A DNA stretch of 64,000 nt from Chitinophaga varians (GTDB lineage Bacteria; Bacteroidota; Bacteroidia; Chitinophagales; Chitinophagaceae). The stretch's first letter is position 1; each line of letters opens with the position of its first letter. Location of the stretch: assembly GCF_012641275.1 (NCBI RefSeq), contig NZ_JABAIA010000001.1, positions 1,178,001 to 1,242,000 of the forward strand. Direction: 5' to 3'. The notes beneath the pieces are model-generated. The model had not been told where the DNA came from. It searched no databases and saw only the letters and a list, made by a program, of their open reading frames with translations. Shown here one piece after another: positions 26,539 through 35,610 of this stretch. Made by a program: the position numbers and the translations under genes.

Positions 26539-27769
26539 AAGATTGAACTAATTCTCCTTTTTTCCACACCTTCGCCGGTTTCATTTTACCCTGATAGTAC
26601 AGGATGTCCCTGAAGTCGGCGGTGGGGTATGCCTGCATATCGGCGGCAAAGCCGGCCTGCAGTTGGCCTGTCTCTTTCAGCTGTAGTGCCGGCGCGGCCC
26701 TGAAGGTAAGGGCTGCCAATACTTCAGCGGTTGACAGTTTTTCTGCTGCGCTCATCACAGCGGCCTGTACCAGCAGATCGCCCATAGGCGCAGATCCGGG
26801 GTTCCAGTCGCTCGCAATCGCCACCGATGCACCAGCATTCAGCAATCTGCGTGCCGGGGCATAATGCATGCCCAAACCGAGGGATGCGCCGGGTAAAACC
26901 ACCGCCACGGTGTCAGATTTTGCGAGAAGGTCAATTTCATGGTCGCTGCTGGCCTCCAGATGGTCGGCTGACAGCGCGCCTGCCGCTACGGCCACCGCAG
27001 CGCCACCGGCGCTGAACTGGTCTGCATGCACGGTGGCGGCAAAACCCAGCTCACGGGCCTTTTGCAAATAGGTCAATGCCGCTTTCGCAGAGAAAGCCGT
27101 TTCTTCGATGAAAATATCCACCCGGTCAGTCAGGGATTCCGCTTTCAGCACGGGCAGCAGCTCATCGAGCGCCCATTGCAGATATTCCTCTTCCGTACCG
27201 GAAAAATCACGCGGTTTCATATGGGCAGCCAGACAGGTAGGCACCAGCGTGGCAGCCGTATGCAAGGACGCCTGCTGAATAGCGCGCAACATTTTCACCT
27301 CACTTTCAAAGTTAAGCCCATAGCCGCTTTTCACTTCTATGGTCGTAACGCCTTCCAGCAAATGGCGATTGGCCCTGGCGACCGTATTTTCCACGAGGGT
27401 AACAGGATCGGCTAAACGCGTTTTGGTCACTGAGTCCCAGATACCGCCACCGGCGCGGGCTATCTCGAGATAACTTTTTCCGGCGATACGCATCGCATAG
27501 TCGCGGTTACGGGTGCCGTCATAACAGATATGCGTATGGCAGTCGATAAAGCCGGGCAGCAGTACCATCGGCCTGTCAATGAAAGCCACTTCACAATCAG
27601 GATGTTCCTGCAGCAATGTTTTATATGGCCCTATCGCTACAATCCTGCCCGCACTGATCACTACACCGCCTTTTTCAATAACAGTCAGCTGTTCGTCCTG
27701 CAAGGTTCCTTTCAGCGGTAAGCCACTGAGGGGAAGGATTTGCGAGAAAGGGCCCAGTAATATTTTCAT
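26522..27769 (-). CDS. hutI: Imidazolonepropionase
   Basis: HutI hydrolyses imidazolone-5-propionate to formimidoylglutamate. The start is placed at 27769 (MKILLGPFSQILPL); an in-frame ATG at 27787 adds six residues. The 415-residue amidohydrolase has the metal site FIDCHTHICYDG, later ligands HMKPRDFSG and HADQFSAGG, and ASDWNPGSAPMGDL with the catalytic Asp. Substrate-binding EVKSGYGL is also present. It is third enzyme gene in the operon and is separated from hutU by a hairpin-forming spacer. Confidence 0.95.
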   Translation of the reverse strand: MKILLGPFSQILPLSGLPLKGTLQDEQLTVIEKGGVVISAGRIVAIGPYKTLLQEHPDCEVAFIDRPMVLLPGFIDCHTHICYDGTRNRDYAMRIAGKSYLEIARAGGGIWDSVTKTRLADPVTLVENTVARANRHLLEGVTTIEVKSGYGLNFESEVKMLRAIQQASLHTAATLVPTCLAAHMKPRDFSGTEEEYLQWALDELLPVLKAESLTDRVDIFIEETAFSAKAALTYLQKARELGFAATVHADQFSAGGAAVAVAAGALSADHLEASSDHEIDLLAKSDTVAVVLPGASLGLGMHYAPARRLLNAGASVAIASDWNPGSAPMGDLLVQAAVMSAAEKLSTAEVLAALTFRAAPALQLKETGQLQAGFAADMQAYPTADFRDILYYQGKMKPAKVWKKGELVQSYDNKG

Positions 27770-27795
27770 GGTGCTTTTATTAATCATGAAATGTT

Positions 27796-27882
27796 GGGAT
27801 TTTTTGATTTACGATTTCGGGAGCCGGAAGGTTATTGCCCCAAGATCCCAAAAGTCAAAAAATCCGTAAATCAAAAAATCCC
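27796..27882. repeat. Long-loop inverted repeat between hutU and hutI
   Basis: An 18-bp perfect inverted repeat: 27796-27813 (GGGATTTTTTGATTTACG) and 27865-27882, with a 51-nt loop that contains another partial copy. It fills the only sizeable spacer inside the hut operon. Confidence 0.85.
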
Positions 27883-27888
27883 TACATG

Positions 27889-29571
27889 TTATATGTTGAT
27901 GCCGAATTTATCGCCCCATTCCTGCGCTTTTTCATAGCCGGCGTCTGCGTGGCGGAAGATGCCCATCGCCGGGTCATTGAACAGCACACGGCTCAGACAG
28001 GCCGCTGCGCGGTCTGTTCCGTCGGCCAGTACGACCATGCCGGCGTGCTGGGAATATCCCATGCCTACGCCGCCACCGTGGTGGAAAGACACCCAGGTAG
28101 CACCGCCGCCTGTATTGGACATCAGGTTGAGCAGCGTCCAGTCGCTGACAGCATCGGAGCCGTCTTTCATGGATTCCGTTTCACGGTTAGGGGAAGCCAC
28201 AGATCCACAGTCGAGGTGATCGCGGCCAATAACGATCGGTGCTTTCACTTTGCCTGTTCTTACCAGTTCATTGAAGATAAGGCCTGCTTTTTCTCTTTCT
28301 CCTAAACCGAGCCAGCAAATGCGGGCGGGCAGTCCCTGGAAGGCCACTTTTTCCTGTGCTTGTTTCAGCCAGTTGATCAGGTGGGTATTTTCCGGGAAAG
28401 CTTCCATCAGTGCGCGGTCGGTGGTATAGATATCTTCCGGGTCTCCGGAGAGGGCTACCCAGCGGAAGGGGCCTTTGCCTTCGCAGAAAAGCGGACGTAT
28501 ATACGCAGGCGTGAAACCGGGAAAGTTGAATGCGTTGGGTTCTCCGCCTTCCCTGGCGAATTCGCGGAGGTTGTTGCCGTAGTCGAAAGTGACTGCGCCT
28601 TTTTGTTGCATCTCCAGCATAAAGCCAACGTGGCGGGCCATGCTTTTGAGCGACAGCTCACGGTAGCGGGCAGGGTCTTTCTTACGTAGTTCCAGCGCGG
28701 CTTCCAGCGTCATGCCATTGGGAACGTAACCGTTAATAGGGTCATGTGCGGAAGTCTGGTCGGTGAGCATATCAGGGATGATATTGTCTTTGAGCAGGCG
28801 TTCCAGCATATCGCCGGCATCGCTGACGAGGCCGATGGACAGTGGTTCTCCTTTAGCCATGGCTTCTTTGGCCCATGCCACGGCCTCTTCATAGGAGTAG
28901 GTCATGCGATCGATGTAGCGGGTATCGATACGTTTCTGAATGCGGGTAGGATCGATGTCAGCAGCCAGCATCACGCCGCCGGCCATAGTGGCCGCCAGTG
29001 GCTGGGCGCCGCCCATACCGCCGATACCGGCAGTAACGATCAGTTTACCCGCCAGGTTGCCGTTGAAGTGCTGACGGCCGCATTCCATAAAGGTTTCGTA
29101 GGTACCCTGAAGAATACCTTGTGTGCCGATATAGATCCAGCTGCCGGCGGTCATCTGTCCGTACATCATGAGGCCTTTGGAGCGCAGTTCGTTGAAATGC
29201 TCCCAGGTGGCCCATTTTGGCACGAGGTTACTGTTGGCCAGCATTACGCGGGGCGCCTGCGGATGGGTGCGCACGATGCCTACCGGTTTGCCCGACTGTA
29301 CCAGCAGGGAATGGTCTTCATCCAGTTCCAGTAAGGTTTTGATAATTTTCTCCAGTGCTTCGCGGTTGCGTGCGGCCTGGCCAATACCGCCGTACACCAC
29401 CAGTTCATCGGGGTTTTCAGCTACTTCAGCGTCGAGGTTGTTGAGCAGCATGCGCAGCGGTGCTTCCGTCTGCCAGGATTTAGCATGCAGCTGTGCGCCA
29501 CGGGGCGCTTTGTAGTGCGGATGTGCCGCGTATTGTTTAATAAAGTCCAAACTGGTCATGGTAGATGCCAT
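27889..29571 (-). CDS. hutU: Urocanate hydratase
   Basis: HutU uses a tightly bound NAD+ to hydrate urocanate to imidazolonepropionate. The 560-residue protein matches the family in length, with [20 protein letters not shown], the nucleotide-binding [32 protein letters not shown] and [16 protein letters not shown]. The start at 29571 overlaps hutH by 35 bp; the ATG at 29559 ([10 protein letters not shown]) would also overlap. Overlap suggests translational coupling. Confidence 0.96.
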   Translation of the reverse strand: MASTMTSLDFIKQYAAHPHYKAPRGAQLHAKSWQTEAPLRMLLNNLDAEVAENPDELVVYGGIGQAARNREALEKIIKTLLELDEDHSLLVQSGKPVGIVRTHPQAPRVMLANSNLVPKWATWEHFNELRSKGLMMYGQMTAGSWIYIGTQGILQGTYETFMECGRQHFNGNLAGKLIVTAGIGGMGGAQPLAATMAGGVMLAADIDPTRIQKRIDTRYIDRMTYSYEEAVAWAKEAMAKGEPLSIGLVSDAGDMLERLLKDNIIPDMLTDQTSAHDPINGYVPNGMTLEAALELRKKDPARYRELSLKSMARHVGFMLEMQQKGAVTFDYGNNLREFAREGGEPNAFNFPGFTPAYIRPLFCEGKGPFRWVALSGDPEDIYTTDRALMEAFPENTHLINWLKQAQEKVAFQGLPARICWLGLGEREKAGLIFNELVRTGKVKAPIVIGRDHLDCGSVASPNRETESMKDGSDAVSDWTLLNLMSNTGGGATWVSFHHGGGVGMGYSQHAGMVVLADGTDRAAACLSRVLFNDPAMGIFRHADAGYEKAQEWGDKFGINI

Positions 29572-31105
29572 TTAAAGGTAATTGATGTTGTGCGGCTGCT
29601 TCATTGGCTACGCGCACAAGAGACTGGTCCGTGATGATTTGGTGTAATGCTTCAATATCGTAGGCGAAGATGCGGTCTTTATCTGCGAAAGTCACTTTCT
29701 GGCGGGCGTAGCGGTGTACTGCCTCCAGGATGGGACCGGATTTGAGCGGCCGGCGGAAATCCACTGCCTGTGCGGCATAGAGCAGTTCGATAGCGAGGAT
29801 GTATTCCAGGTTGCCGATCACCTGGTTGAGTTTACGGCCGCTGATAGAGCCCATAGACACGTGGTCTTCCTGTCCGAGGGAGGTAGGCACGCTATCGGCG
29901 CTGGCAGGGAAACAGAGGGTTTTGTTTTCTGTTACCAGGGCGGCGGTGGTGTATTGTGGTATCATAAACCCGGAGTTAAGGCCGGCGTCTTCGATGAGCA
30001 GTTTAGGCAGGCCGTATCTTCCTTCGATCATCATGTAGCTGCGCCTGTCGGAGATATTGCCCAGTTCTGCTGCCGCTACGGTGGCGTAGTCCAGTGGCAG
30101 CGCCATGGGCTGACCGTGGAAGTTGCCGCCGCTGATAGTGTCGGTATCGCTGAAAATGATCGGGTTGTCTGTCACCGCGTTGAGCTCAATAGTGGTGAGC
30201 TCCAGCAGGTGCAGCCATGCTGTGCGGGAAGCGCCGTGTACCTGTGGCATACAGCGGAGGGAGTATGGATCTTGTACGCGGCCACAGTCCACATGTGAAG
30301 CCATGATCTCGGAGTTGTCGAGCATGGTTTTGAGGCGGTGCGCTACCAGCTGGTTGCCTGGGAAAGGCCTGATAGCGTGCAGGCGTGGGTCGAAAGGTTT
30401 ATGAGTGCCCATGAGGCCTTCGAGGGAGAGCGCGCCGATGATGTCTGCCGCTTCCAGTGCGTTGTACAGGCGTTGCACTGCTTTTACCGCAAAAGAGAGG
30501 ATGAACTGGGTGCCGTTGATCAGCGCCAGTCCTTCTTTAGGGCCAAGCACCACCGGTTGGATACCTTCCTGTTGCAGTACTGCTTCCATAGTGGTCACCT
30601 GCCCCTTGTACCATACTTTTCCGAGGCCAATCAAAGGCAGGAAGAGGTGCGACAGCGGGGCCAGGTCGCCGGATGCGCCTACAGAGCCTTTTTCAGGCAC
30701 CAGTGGCGTCACATGGTTTTCGATATGCCAGATAATACGTTCCAGGGTGGAGAGCGCTGCGCCGGAGTAACCCTGTGCCAATGCATGCACTTTTGTGATG
30801 AGCATGATGCGTGCGATCTCTTCAGGGATGGGATTGCCCACGCCTACGCTGTGGCTTTGCAGGATATTGTACTGCAGCGCGCGGGTGTCTTCTTCTGAAA
30901 TTTTGGTATCGCAGAGCGGACCGAAGCCGGTGTTGATACCGTACACCGTTGTGTGCCGCGATACGATCTGTTGCACGTACCCATTGCTGGTATTGACTTT
31001 GGTGATGACTTCCGGTGTGAGGACGCCCTTTATTCTGCCTGCGGCAATGTCGAGCACCACGCCTACTGTCAGCTGGTCGATACCGTATTTAAAAATAACA
31101 CTCAT
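29537..31105 (-). CDS. hutH: Histidine ammonia-lyase
   Basis: HutH eliminates ammonia from L-histidine to give urocanate. The 522-residue protein carries the autocatalytic MIO triad Ala144-Ser145-Gly146 ([13 protein letters not shown]), catalytic Tyr55 in [11 protein letters not shown], and the substrate block [14 protein letters not shown]. Length is normal. It is the first enzyme gene of the operon, starting 38 bp after the stop of the MarR-type regulator. Confidence 0.96.
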   Translation of the reverse strand: MSVIFKYGIDQLTVGVVLDIAAGRIKGVLTPEVITKVNTSNGYVQQIVSRHTTVYGINTGFGPLCDTKISEEDTRALQYNILQSHSVGVGNPIPEEIARIMLITKVHALAQGYSGAALSTLERIIWHIENHVTPLVPEKGSVGASGDLAPLSHLFLPLIGLGKVWYKGQVTTMEAVLQQEGIQPVVLGPKEGLALINGTQFILSFAVKAVQRLYNALEAADIIGALSLEGLMGTHKPFDPRLHAIRPFPGNQLVAHRLKTMLDNSEIMASHVDCGRVQDPYSLRCMPQVHGASRTAWLHLLELTTIELNAVTDNPIIFSDTDTISGGNFHGQPMALPLDYATVAAAELGNISDRRSYMMIEGRYGLPKLLIEDAGLNSGFMIPQYTTAALVTENKTLCFPASADSVPTSLGQEDHVSMGSISGRKLNQVIGNLEYILAIELLYAAQAVDFRRPLKSGPILEAVHRYARQKVTFADKDRIFAYDIEALHQIITDQSLVRVANEAAAQHQLPLNGIYHDQFGLY

Positions 31106-31143
31106 GGTTAGTTGATTTATGGATAAAGATTGCTGGTGTATGA

Positions 31144-31635
31144 TTAGTCGTTCTTTTGGATGGATTTGATCACTCTTTCCGAGAGCGGTTGTTGCTGCAC
31201 CGCCTGTTCCACCTGGGCTATAGCAGCCAGCAGCTGCTGGCTTTGTTTGTTTTCCGTGACCAGTTCCTCCATGGCTGTGGAAATAGCCTGCCAGATGGGT
31301 TGTATCTGTTGCAGCATGTCTGCTCCCTTTTTGGTGAAGGCGACGAGCTGTCGGCGGCCATCGTCCTTACAGGGCGTGGTTTTGAGCAGTCCTTTTTTGC
31401 GCAGGTTGGTCACCATCTGGCTGACGGCCGAATGGGAGATCTCGAGTTGTGCAGCGATATCGATGATAGGCATCGGTTGCTGGCCGGAGAGCAGGTAGAA
31501 TACCGGAAACCAGCTGGCGTCGAAGGGAATGCCAGCCTGTTCATATACCTTATTTACTTCCGCGAGGAAGTATTCGCTGAGCCGGCGCAGGCGGCTGCCG
31601 AAGACCAGATACCCGAGTGAAGGATAAAAACTCAT
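31144..31635 (-). CDS. MarR-family regulator of the hut operon
   Basis: The start at 31635 (MSFYPSLGYLVFGSRLRRL) is used. The 163-residue protein has the MarR winged helix: recognition region MPIIDIAAQLEISHSAVSQM and wing KTTPCKDDGRRQLVAFT, flanked by dimerisation helices. It is the first gene of the hut operon and so likely autoregulates it, in place of the HutC or HutP regulators of other phyla. Two ATAAGnnCTTAT palindromes upstream are candidate operators. The effector, perhaps urocanate, is guesswork. Confidence 0.88.
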   Translation of the reverse strand: MSFYPSLGYLVFGSRLRRLSEYFLAEVNKVYEQAGIPFDASWFPVFYLLSGQQPMPIIDIAAQLEISHSAVSQMVTNLRKKGLLKTTPCKDDGRRQLVAFTKKGADMLQQIQPIWQAISTAMEELVTENKQSQQLLAAIAQVEQAVQQQPLSERVIKSIQKND

Positions 31636-31640
31636 ATTCA

Positions 31641-31675
31641 ATTACGAATTACGGATTACGAATGACGAATTGGGA
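31641..31675. repeat. Five 7-bp tandem repeats next to the marR start
   Basis: ATTACGA, ATTACGG, ATTACGA, ATGACGA and ATTGGGA run head to tail directly upstream of the regulator's ATG. Confidence 0.75.
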
Positions 31676-31696
31676 ATCCGTTATGTCAACCTAAAT

Positions 31697-31714
31697 TATA
31701 TAAGCGCTTATATA
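31697..31714. promoter_or_regulatory. Perfect palindrome, candidate MarR operator 1
   Basis: TATATAAGCGCTTATATA, an 18-bp perfect palindrome, lies 62 bp upstream of the marR start in the hut promoter region. Confidence 0.65.
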
Positions 31715-31836
31715 TCTATCCTAAAAAAAGATGATAAACATGCGGTGAGCGGTTATTGGTAGTCATCCGCGGTTATCATCGACCTAAATTAATTATAACA
31801 GTATGCTATATATCAAGATCGCCAAAGAACAAATTA

Positions 31837-31850
31837 TATAAGCACTTATA
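31837..31850. promoter_or_regulatory. Palindrome, candidate MarR operator 2
   Basis: TATAAGCACTTATA repeats the ATAAG/CTTAT half-sites of operator 1 with a non-symmetric centre, 138 bp further upstream. The remaining bases of the 31636-32007 gap show nothing else I can name. Confidence 0.6.
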
Positions 31851-32007
31851 CAATATTATGAAAAAATAACCAGGCGCCAAGGGATGCCGGGATTTTTTTC
31901 AACATATCAGCCACAGGCCTGGCCTGGGAAGGGAATCCGCGCCCGGGCCGGTGGTAGATGTATTGAAAGGGGAAGCTGTTTTGGTACGGTCTTCCTTTCC
32001 GGTGGTC

Positions 32008-32421
32008 TTATTTGGACTTTGCCTGGTCTTCTTTCAGACGTTTCATATCAAACCAAACGGGGGAATCATCTTCCACATCGCCGTTATAGTTGATAAAGAG
32101 CTCTTCTCCCTTTTTGATATCGCGGCGGGTAATGATGCTCATGGTTTCGGCATCAAAATCCATCTCGTACTCGCAGTTGGGATTATAGTCGTGGTTGTAG
32201 ATGGAACAGAAGCCCAGTGCAATGCAGGAGCGGGTTTCACGCACTCCCCACAGGAAAATATAGTTATGGAGCTTCGTTTTGTCGACAATCTCCGTATCGT
32301 CGTAAGAGAGGACCAGCACGGGCGACGTTTCGATCCTGGTACCGGCGGGTATCCGTTCTTTGGTATATACGCCGCGGCCTTTTCCCTTAGACTTATCAAT
32401 GTACAAGTATGGCTTTATCAT
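32008..32421 (-). CDS. SET-domain protein (putative lysine methyltransferase)
   Basis: A 137-residue protein made of a single SET domain: SKGKGRGVYTKERIPAG (N-SET), the pseudoknot motif SIYNHDYNPNCEYEMDF, and KKGEELFINYNGD with the tyrosine of the active site. No pre-SET zinc cluster or targeting domain is present. SET domains transfer methyl groups from AdoMet to protein lysines; the bacterial substrate is unknown, perhaps a ribosomal or DNA-binding protein. It is a lone gene. Confidence 0.87.
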   Translation of the reverse strand: MIKPYLYIDKSKGKGRGVYTKERIPAGTRIETSPVLVLSYDDTEIVDKTKLHNYIFLWGVRETRSCIALGFCSIYNHDYNPNCEYEMDFDAETMSIITRRDIKKGEELFINYNGDVEDDSPVWFDMKRLKEDQAKSK

Positions 32422-32495
32422 AGCACTTATTCAAATAAAAGAAGGCGTAAAGTAAAGTTAAAGGAAGAAGTTATCAAAATCATGTTGAAAAATTT

Positions 32496-32503
32496 TAGGT
32501 TTG
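32496..32503 (+). promoter_or_regulatory. Candidate -7 box TAGGTTTG
   Basis: TAnnTTTG match 65 bp before the bestrophin-like gene. Confidence 0.4.
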
Positions 32504-32567
32504 CGGCCCGAATAATTTTCTTTTATGGTGCCGGTGGTTACTTTTACCCGATGCTAACTGTAAGTTT

Positions 32568-33443
32568 ATGATCAATTACAACCCGAAGGACTGGTTTACC
32601 TTTATTTTCCGTATCCACAAAGCGGACACGGTGCGGAAGCTCTTTCCCATGTTTATCGCTTTGGCCATTTATTCTGCTATTGTAGCCTGGCTGGAGATAT
32701 CCGTCTTCAAGCTGGCGTCCAACAGTGAAGTCAAGAACATATCCCTGATGCACAATCTGCTGGGGTTTGTAATATCCCTGTTGCTGGTATTCCGGACCAA
32801 CACGGCCTATGACCGCTGGTGGGAAGGCCGCCGCCAGTGGGGCTCGCTGGTGAACAGCAGCCGCAACCTGGCCATTAAACTGCATGCCATGCTGCCGGCC
32901 GGTAACACCGAAGCACGGGCATTCTTCCGGGTTATGATCCCCAACTATGCCTTCGGCCTGAAAAACCATCTGCGGAAAATATACAAGGCTGAAGAGATAG
33001 AAGCCCTGCCCGAAGGCCAGGCCCCGCTGGACCCTTCCAAACACATTCCAAACCAGCTGGCCGTGCGGATCATGCAGAAAGTGGCAGACCTGCAACGGGA
33101 GGGACAGTTGACCGGCGAACAGCTGATTGTCCTCAACAGCGAGTTACAGACCTTCACCGAAGTATGCGGCGCGTGCGAGCGTATCCAAAGCACCCCTATC
33201 CCATTCAGTTACAGCGTATTCATCAAAAAATTCATCTTCTTCTATATTATGACCATGCCTTTCGGGTATGTGTTCAGCCTGGGGTACCTCATTATCCCCA
33301 TGGTAGTATTCATCTTTTTTGTACTGGCCAGCCTTGAGCTGATCGCGGAAGAAATTGAGGACCCGTTTGGCTTTGATGCCAACGACCTGCCTACCGACAC
33401 TATTTCCAATAATATCCGCAAACACATCGGAGAATTATTATAG
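32568..33443 (+). CDS. Bestrophin-family ion channel (UPF0187)
   Basis: A 291-residue inner-membrane protein. Membrane helices lie at about residues 26-45, 59-75, 215-235 and 240-260. The family signature GFVISLLLVFRTNTAYDRWWEGRRQWGSLVNSS spans the second helix and beyond, and the C-terminal part has EEIEDPFGFDANDLPTD. Bacterial bestrophins such as KpBest form pentameric cation channels. It is upstream of mgtE by 59 bp, in the same direction. Confidence 0.9.
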   Translation: MINYNPKDWFTFIFRIHKADTVRKLFPMFIALAIYSAIVAWLEISVFKLASNSEVKNISLMHNLLGFVISLLLVFRTNTAYDRWWEGRRQWGSLVNSSRNLAIKLHAMLPAGNTEARAFFRVMIPNYAFGLKNHLRKIYKAEEIEALPEGQAPLDPSKHIPNQLAVRIMQKVADLQREGQLTGEQLIVLNSELQTFTEVCGACERIQSTPIPFSYSVFIKKFIFFYIMTMPFGYVFSLGYLIIPMVVFIFFVLASLELIAEEIEDPFGFDANDLPTDTISNNIRKHIGELL

Positions 33444-33502
33444 TGATAACCCCGGAGGCGTTTTATTTTAACTTATTTTCGCGCATAGAGTCAAATTAGT
33501 AC

Positions 33503-34879
33503 ATGGAAAATGAAGCATTACTGGAGAAATTCAGCACACTGAAGAAAGAAAAAAACTATCGCGAGCTCTCGGTGTACCTGGACGACCAGTTAATTACGGA
33601 TATAGCAGAACTGATCCATGAAGATCCCGATAATGCGGGCATCATCATCCATCAACTGTCGATCAGCAGAGCGGCGGCAGCTTTCCGTATCCTGGACTTC
33701 CCCCTGCAGGAAGATGTGATCCGGGCCCTGCCCCCTGCCAAGATCGCAGAGCTGATGAACGAACTGCCGGCCGATGACCGTACCGCCTTCCTGGAAGAAC
33801 TGCCCAGTGAAGCGGTAAAAGAGCTGATCAAACTGCTGGACCCTGAAGAGCGCAGGATCACCCTTTCCCTGCTGGGCTACCCGGACAACAGCGTAGGGCG
33901 TATCATGACGCCCGACTATATCGCTGTCAGGGAAGAGTGGACCGTGAAACAGGTGCTGGACTATATCCGGGAGCATGGCAAAGACAGTGAAACCATTGAC
34001 GTTATATATGTGATCGATGAGCGGGGCCACCTGCTGGACGACTTCCGTATCCGCGAATTCCTGCTGGTAGCCACCGATACAGTGGTACATACCCTGATGG
34101 ACGACCGCTTCGTTTCCCTCCGTGCCAACGACGACCAGGAAGAAGCCGTCCAGGTGTTCCGCATGGAAAACCGTGTGGCGCTGCCCGTGGTAGACGATAA
34201 CGGCATCCTGCTGGGCATCGTGACCATCGATGATATCCTGTGGATCGCCAACGAAGAACATACCGAAAACATCCAGAAAATCGGTGGTACCGAAGCTTTG
34301 GACGAGCCCTACCTCGATATGCCGCTGCTGAAGCTGGTTAAAAAACGTGTAGGCTGGCTCGTGGTACTGTTCATCGGCGAGATGCTGACAGCAACAGCCA
34401 TGGGCTTCTTTGAAGACGAAATAGCCAAAGCCGTGGTACTGGCGCTGTTTGTGCCCCTGATCATTTCCAGCGGCGGCAACAGTGGTTCCCAGGCCTCCAC
34501 CCTGATCATACAGGCCATGGCGCTCGGCGAAATCAGTATCAATGACTGGTGGCGCGTGATGCGGCGCGAGATCATCTCCGGCCTGCTGTTGGGCAGCGTG
34601 CTGGGATTCATCGGTTTCATCCGCATCCTGCTCTGGAACAGCCTTTTTCACACCTACGGCGAACATACCGTGCTGATTGGCACCACCGTAGGCTTTTCCC
34701 TCGTAGGCGTAGTATTATGGGGGACCCTCTCCGGTTCCATGCTGCCTATTCTTCTGAAGAAAGCCGGCGCCGACCCCGCCACGTCTTCCGCCCCGTTTGT
34801 GGCCACACTGGTGGACGTGACAGGGCTGCTGATTTATTTCTCCGTGGCTTATACATTGATGAAAGGTATTTTATTATAG
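33503..34879 (+). CDS. mgtE: MgtE magnesium transporter
   Basis: The 458-residue protein has the MgtE order: an N-terminal superhelical domain (residues 20-135), a CBS pair (SVGRIMTPDYIAVREEWTV and VALPVVDDNGILLGIVTIDD), a plug helix, and five membrane helices from about residue 285 (GWLVVLFIGEMLTATAM, LIISSGGNSGSQASTLIIQA). It is a Mg2+-gated Mg2+ channel of the inner membrane. It may be cotranscribed with the bestrophin gene. A dyad repeat begins 2 bp after its stop. Confidence 0.95.
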   Translation: MENEALLEKFSTLKKEKNYRELSVYLDDQLITDIAELIHEDPDNAGIIIHQLSISRAAAAFRILDFPLQEDVIRALPPAKIAELMNELPADDRTAFLEELPSEAVKELIKLLDPEERRITLSLLGYPDNSVGRIMTPDYIAVREEWTVKQVLDYIREHGKDSETIDVIYVIDERGHLLDDFRIREFLLVATDTVVHTLMDDRFVSLRANDDQEEAVQVFRMENRVALPVVDDNGILLGIVTIDDILWIANEEHTENIQKIGGTEALDEPYLDMPLLKLVKKRVGWLVVLFIGEMLTATAMGFFEDEIAKAVVLALFVPLIISSGGNSGSQASTLIIQAMALGEISINDWWRVMRREIISGLLLGSVLGFIGFIRILLWNSLFHTYGEHTVLIGTTVGFSLVGVVLWGTLSGSMLPILLKKAGADPATSSAPFVATLVDVTGLLIYFSVAYTLMKGILL

Positions 34880-34880
34880 T

Positions 34881-34900
34881 CCCTGGGCTGAAGCTCAGGG
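34881..34900 (+). repeat. Copy C of the CCCAGGGCT-GA-AGCCCTGGG dyad family
   Basis: CCCTGGGCT-GA-AGCTCAGGG, one G-U position in the stem, lies directly after the mgtE stop, in the same orientation as the other copies. Confidence 0.7.
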
Positions 34901-34910
34901 TTACGATATT

Positions 34911-34941
34911 CAAAAAGCCGGCTGAAACAGCCGGCTTTTTG
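34911..34941. terminator. Terminator between mgtE and the histidine phosphatase gene
   Basis: CAAAAAGCCGGCT (34911-34923) pairs perfectly with AGCCGGCTTTTTG (34929-34941); works in both directions. Confidence 0.92.
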
Positions 34942-34972
34942 GTTTCGATGAAAAAGTCTTTTGAGACGAGTA

Positions 34973-35509
34973 TTAGTAGCAGTCTTCTGTCAGCGTGGTC
35001 CCTGCTGACGTTTTATGAACAATAAACAGCCAGTTATATTCATCTTCCCCGATGGCCGCCATATGCGGTTTGGCCCGCAGCCCACGCAGCGCCGGCACCA
35101 GCGTATTACTGTGGCCGATGACCAGGATACGTTTTCCCCAGTCGCCATGCCGCGTAATTTCATAAATCAACGATTCCCCGGTGGTATCTGCCTGATAAAA
35201 GCAGGTGTCCAGGTGCTGTTTGATCCGCAGGCTGTCGGCCGTCTGGATACAGCGGCGGTAGGGCGTCAGGTAAATCTTGTCGAGACGGGCGTTTTTCAGC
35301 CGTTCATATAAAAGGCCGGCGCGTTGGAAACCTTCCGCTGTGAGGGAGGTATCCATGCCTCCGGGATAACGTTCCGCATGGCGGACGAGGTAGAACGTAC
35401 CTGTCAGAAAAGTAGTGTCTTCCGATACTGGTACCGGTTGCCGTACCGGCGCCTTGGGTTTACAGGCCGCCAGTATGCAGAGACAAAATATGATGGGCAG
35501 TAAGCGCAT
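34973..35509 (-). CDS. Histidine-phosphatase-family lipoprotein
   Basis: The ATG at 35509 opens a lipoprotein signal (MRLLPIIFCLCILAAC), so it is chosen over an in-frame ATG at 35596. The 178-residue product has the phosphoglycerate-mutase-like RHG-type motif YLVRHAERYPGG, here RHA, then SLTAEGFQRAGLLYERL, TPYRRCIQTAD and the second catalytic His in VIGHSNTLV. It is a periplasm-facing phosphatase of unknown substrate. Divergent from the S9 peptidase. Confidence 0.87.
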   Translation of the reverse strand: MRLLPIIFCLCILAACKPKAPVRQPVPVSEDTTFLTGTFYLVRHAERYPGGMDTSLTAEGFQRAGLLYERLKNARLDKIYLTPYRRCIQTADSLRIKQHLDTCFYQADTTGESLIYEITRHGDWGKRILVIGHSNTLVPALRGLRAKPHMAAIGEDEYNWLFIVHKTSAGTTLTEDCY

Positions 35510-35610
35510 ATGCAGGATAGTGAAAGACAGCCAACCGGCGTCTATCCAAAATTTGCAGCAATTTATGATTAAACCGTTACATTTATCACCCAACAAAATA
35601 CTGAACCGCT

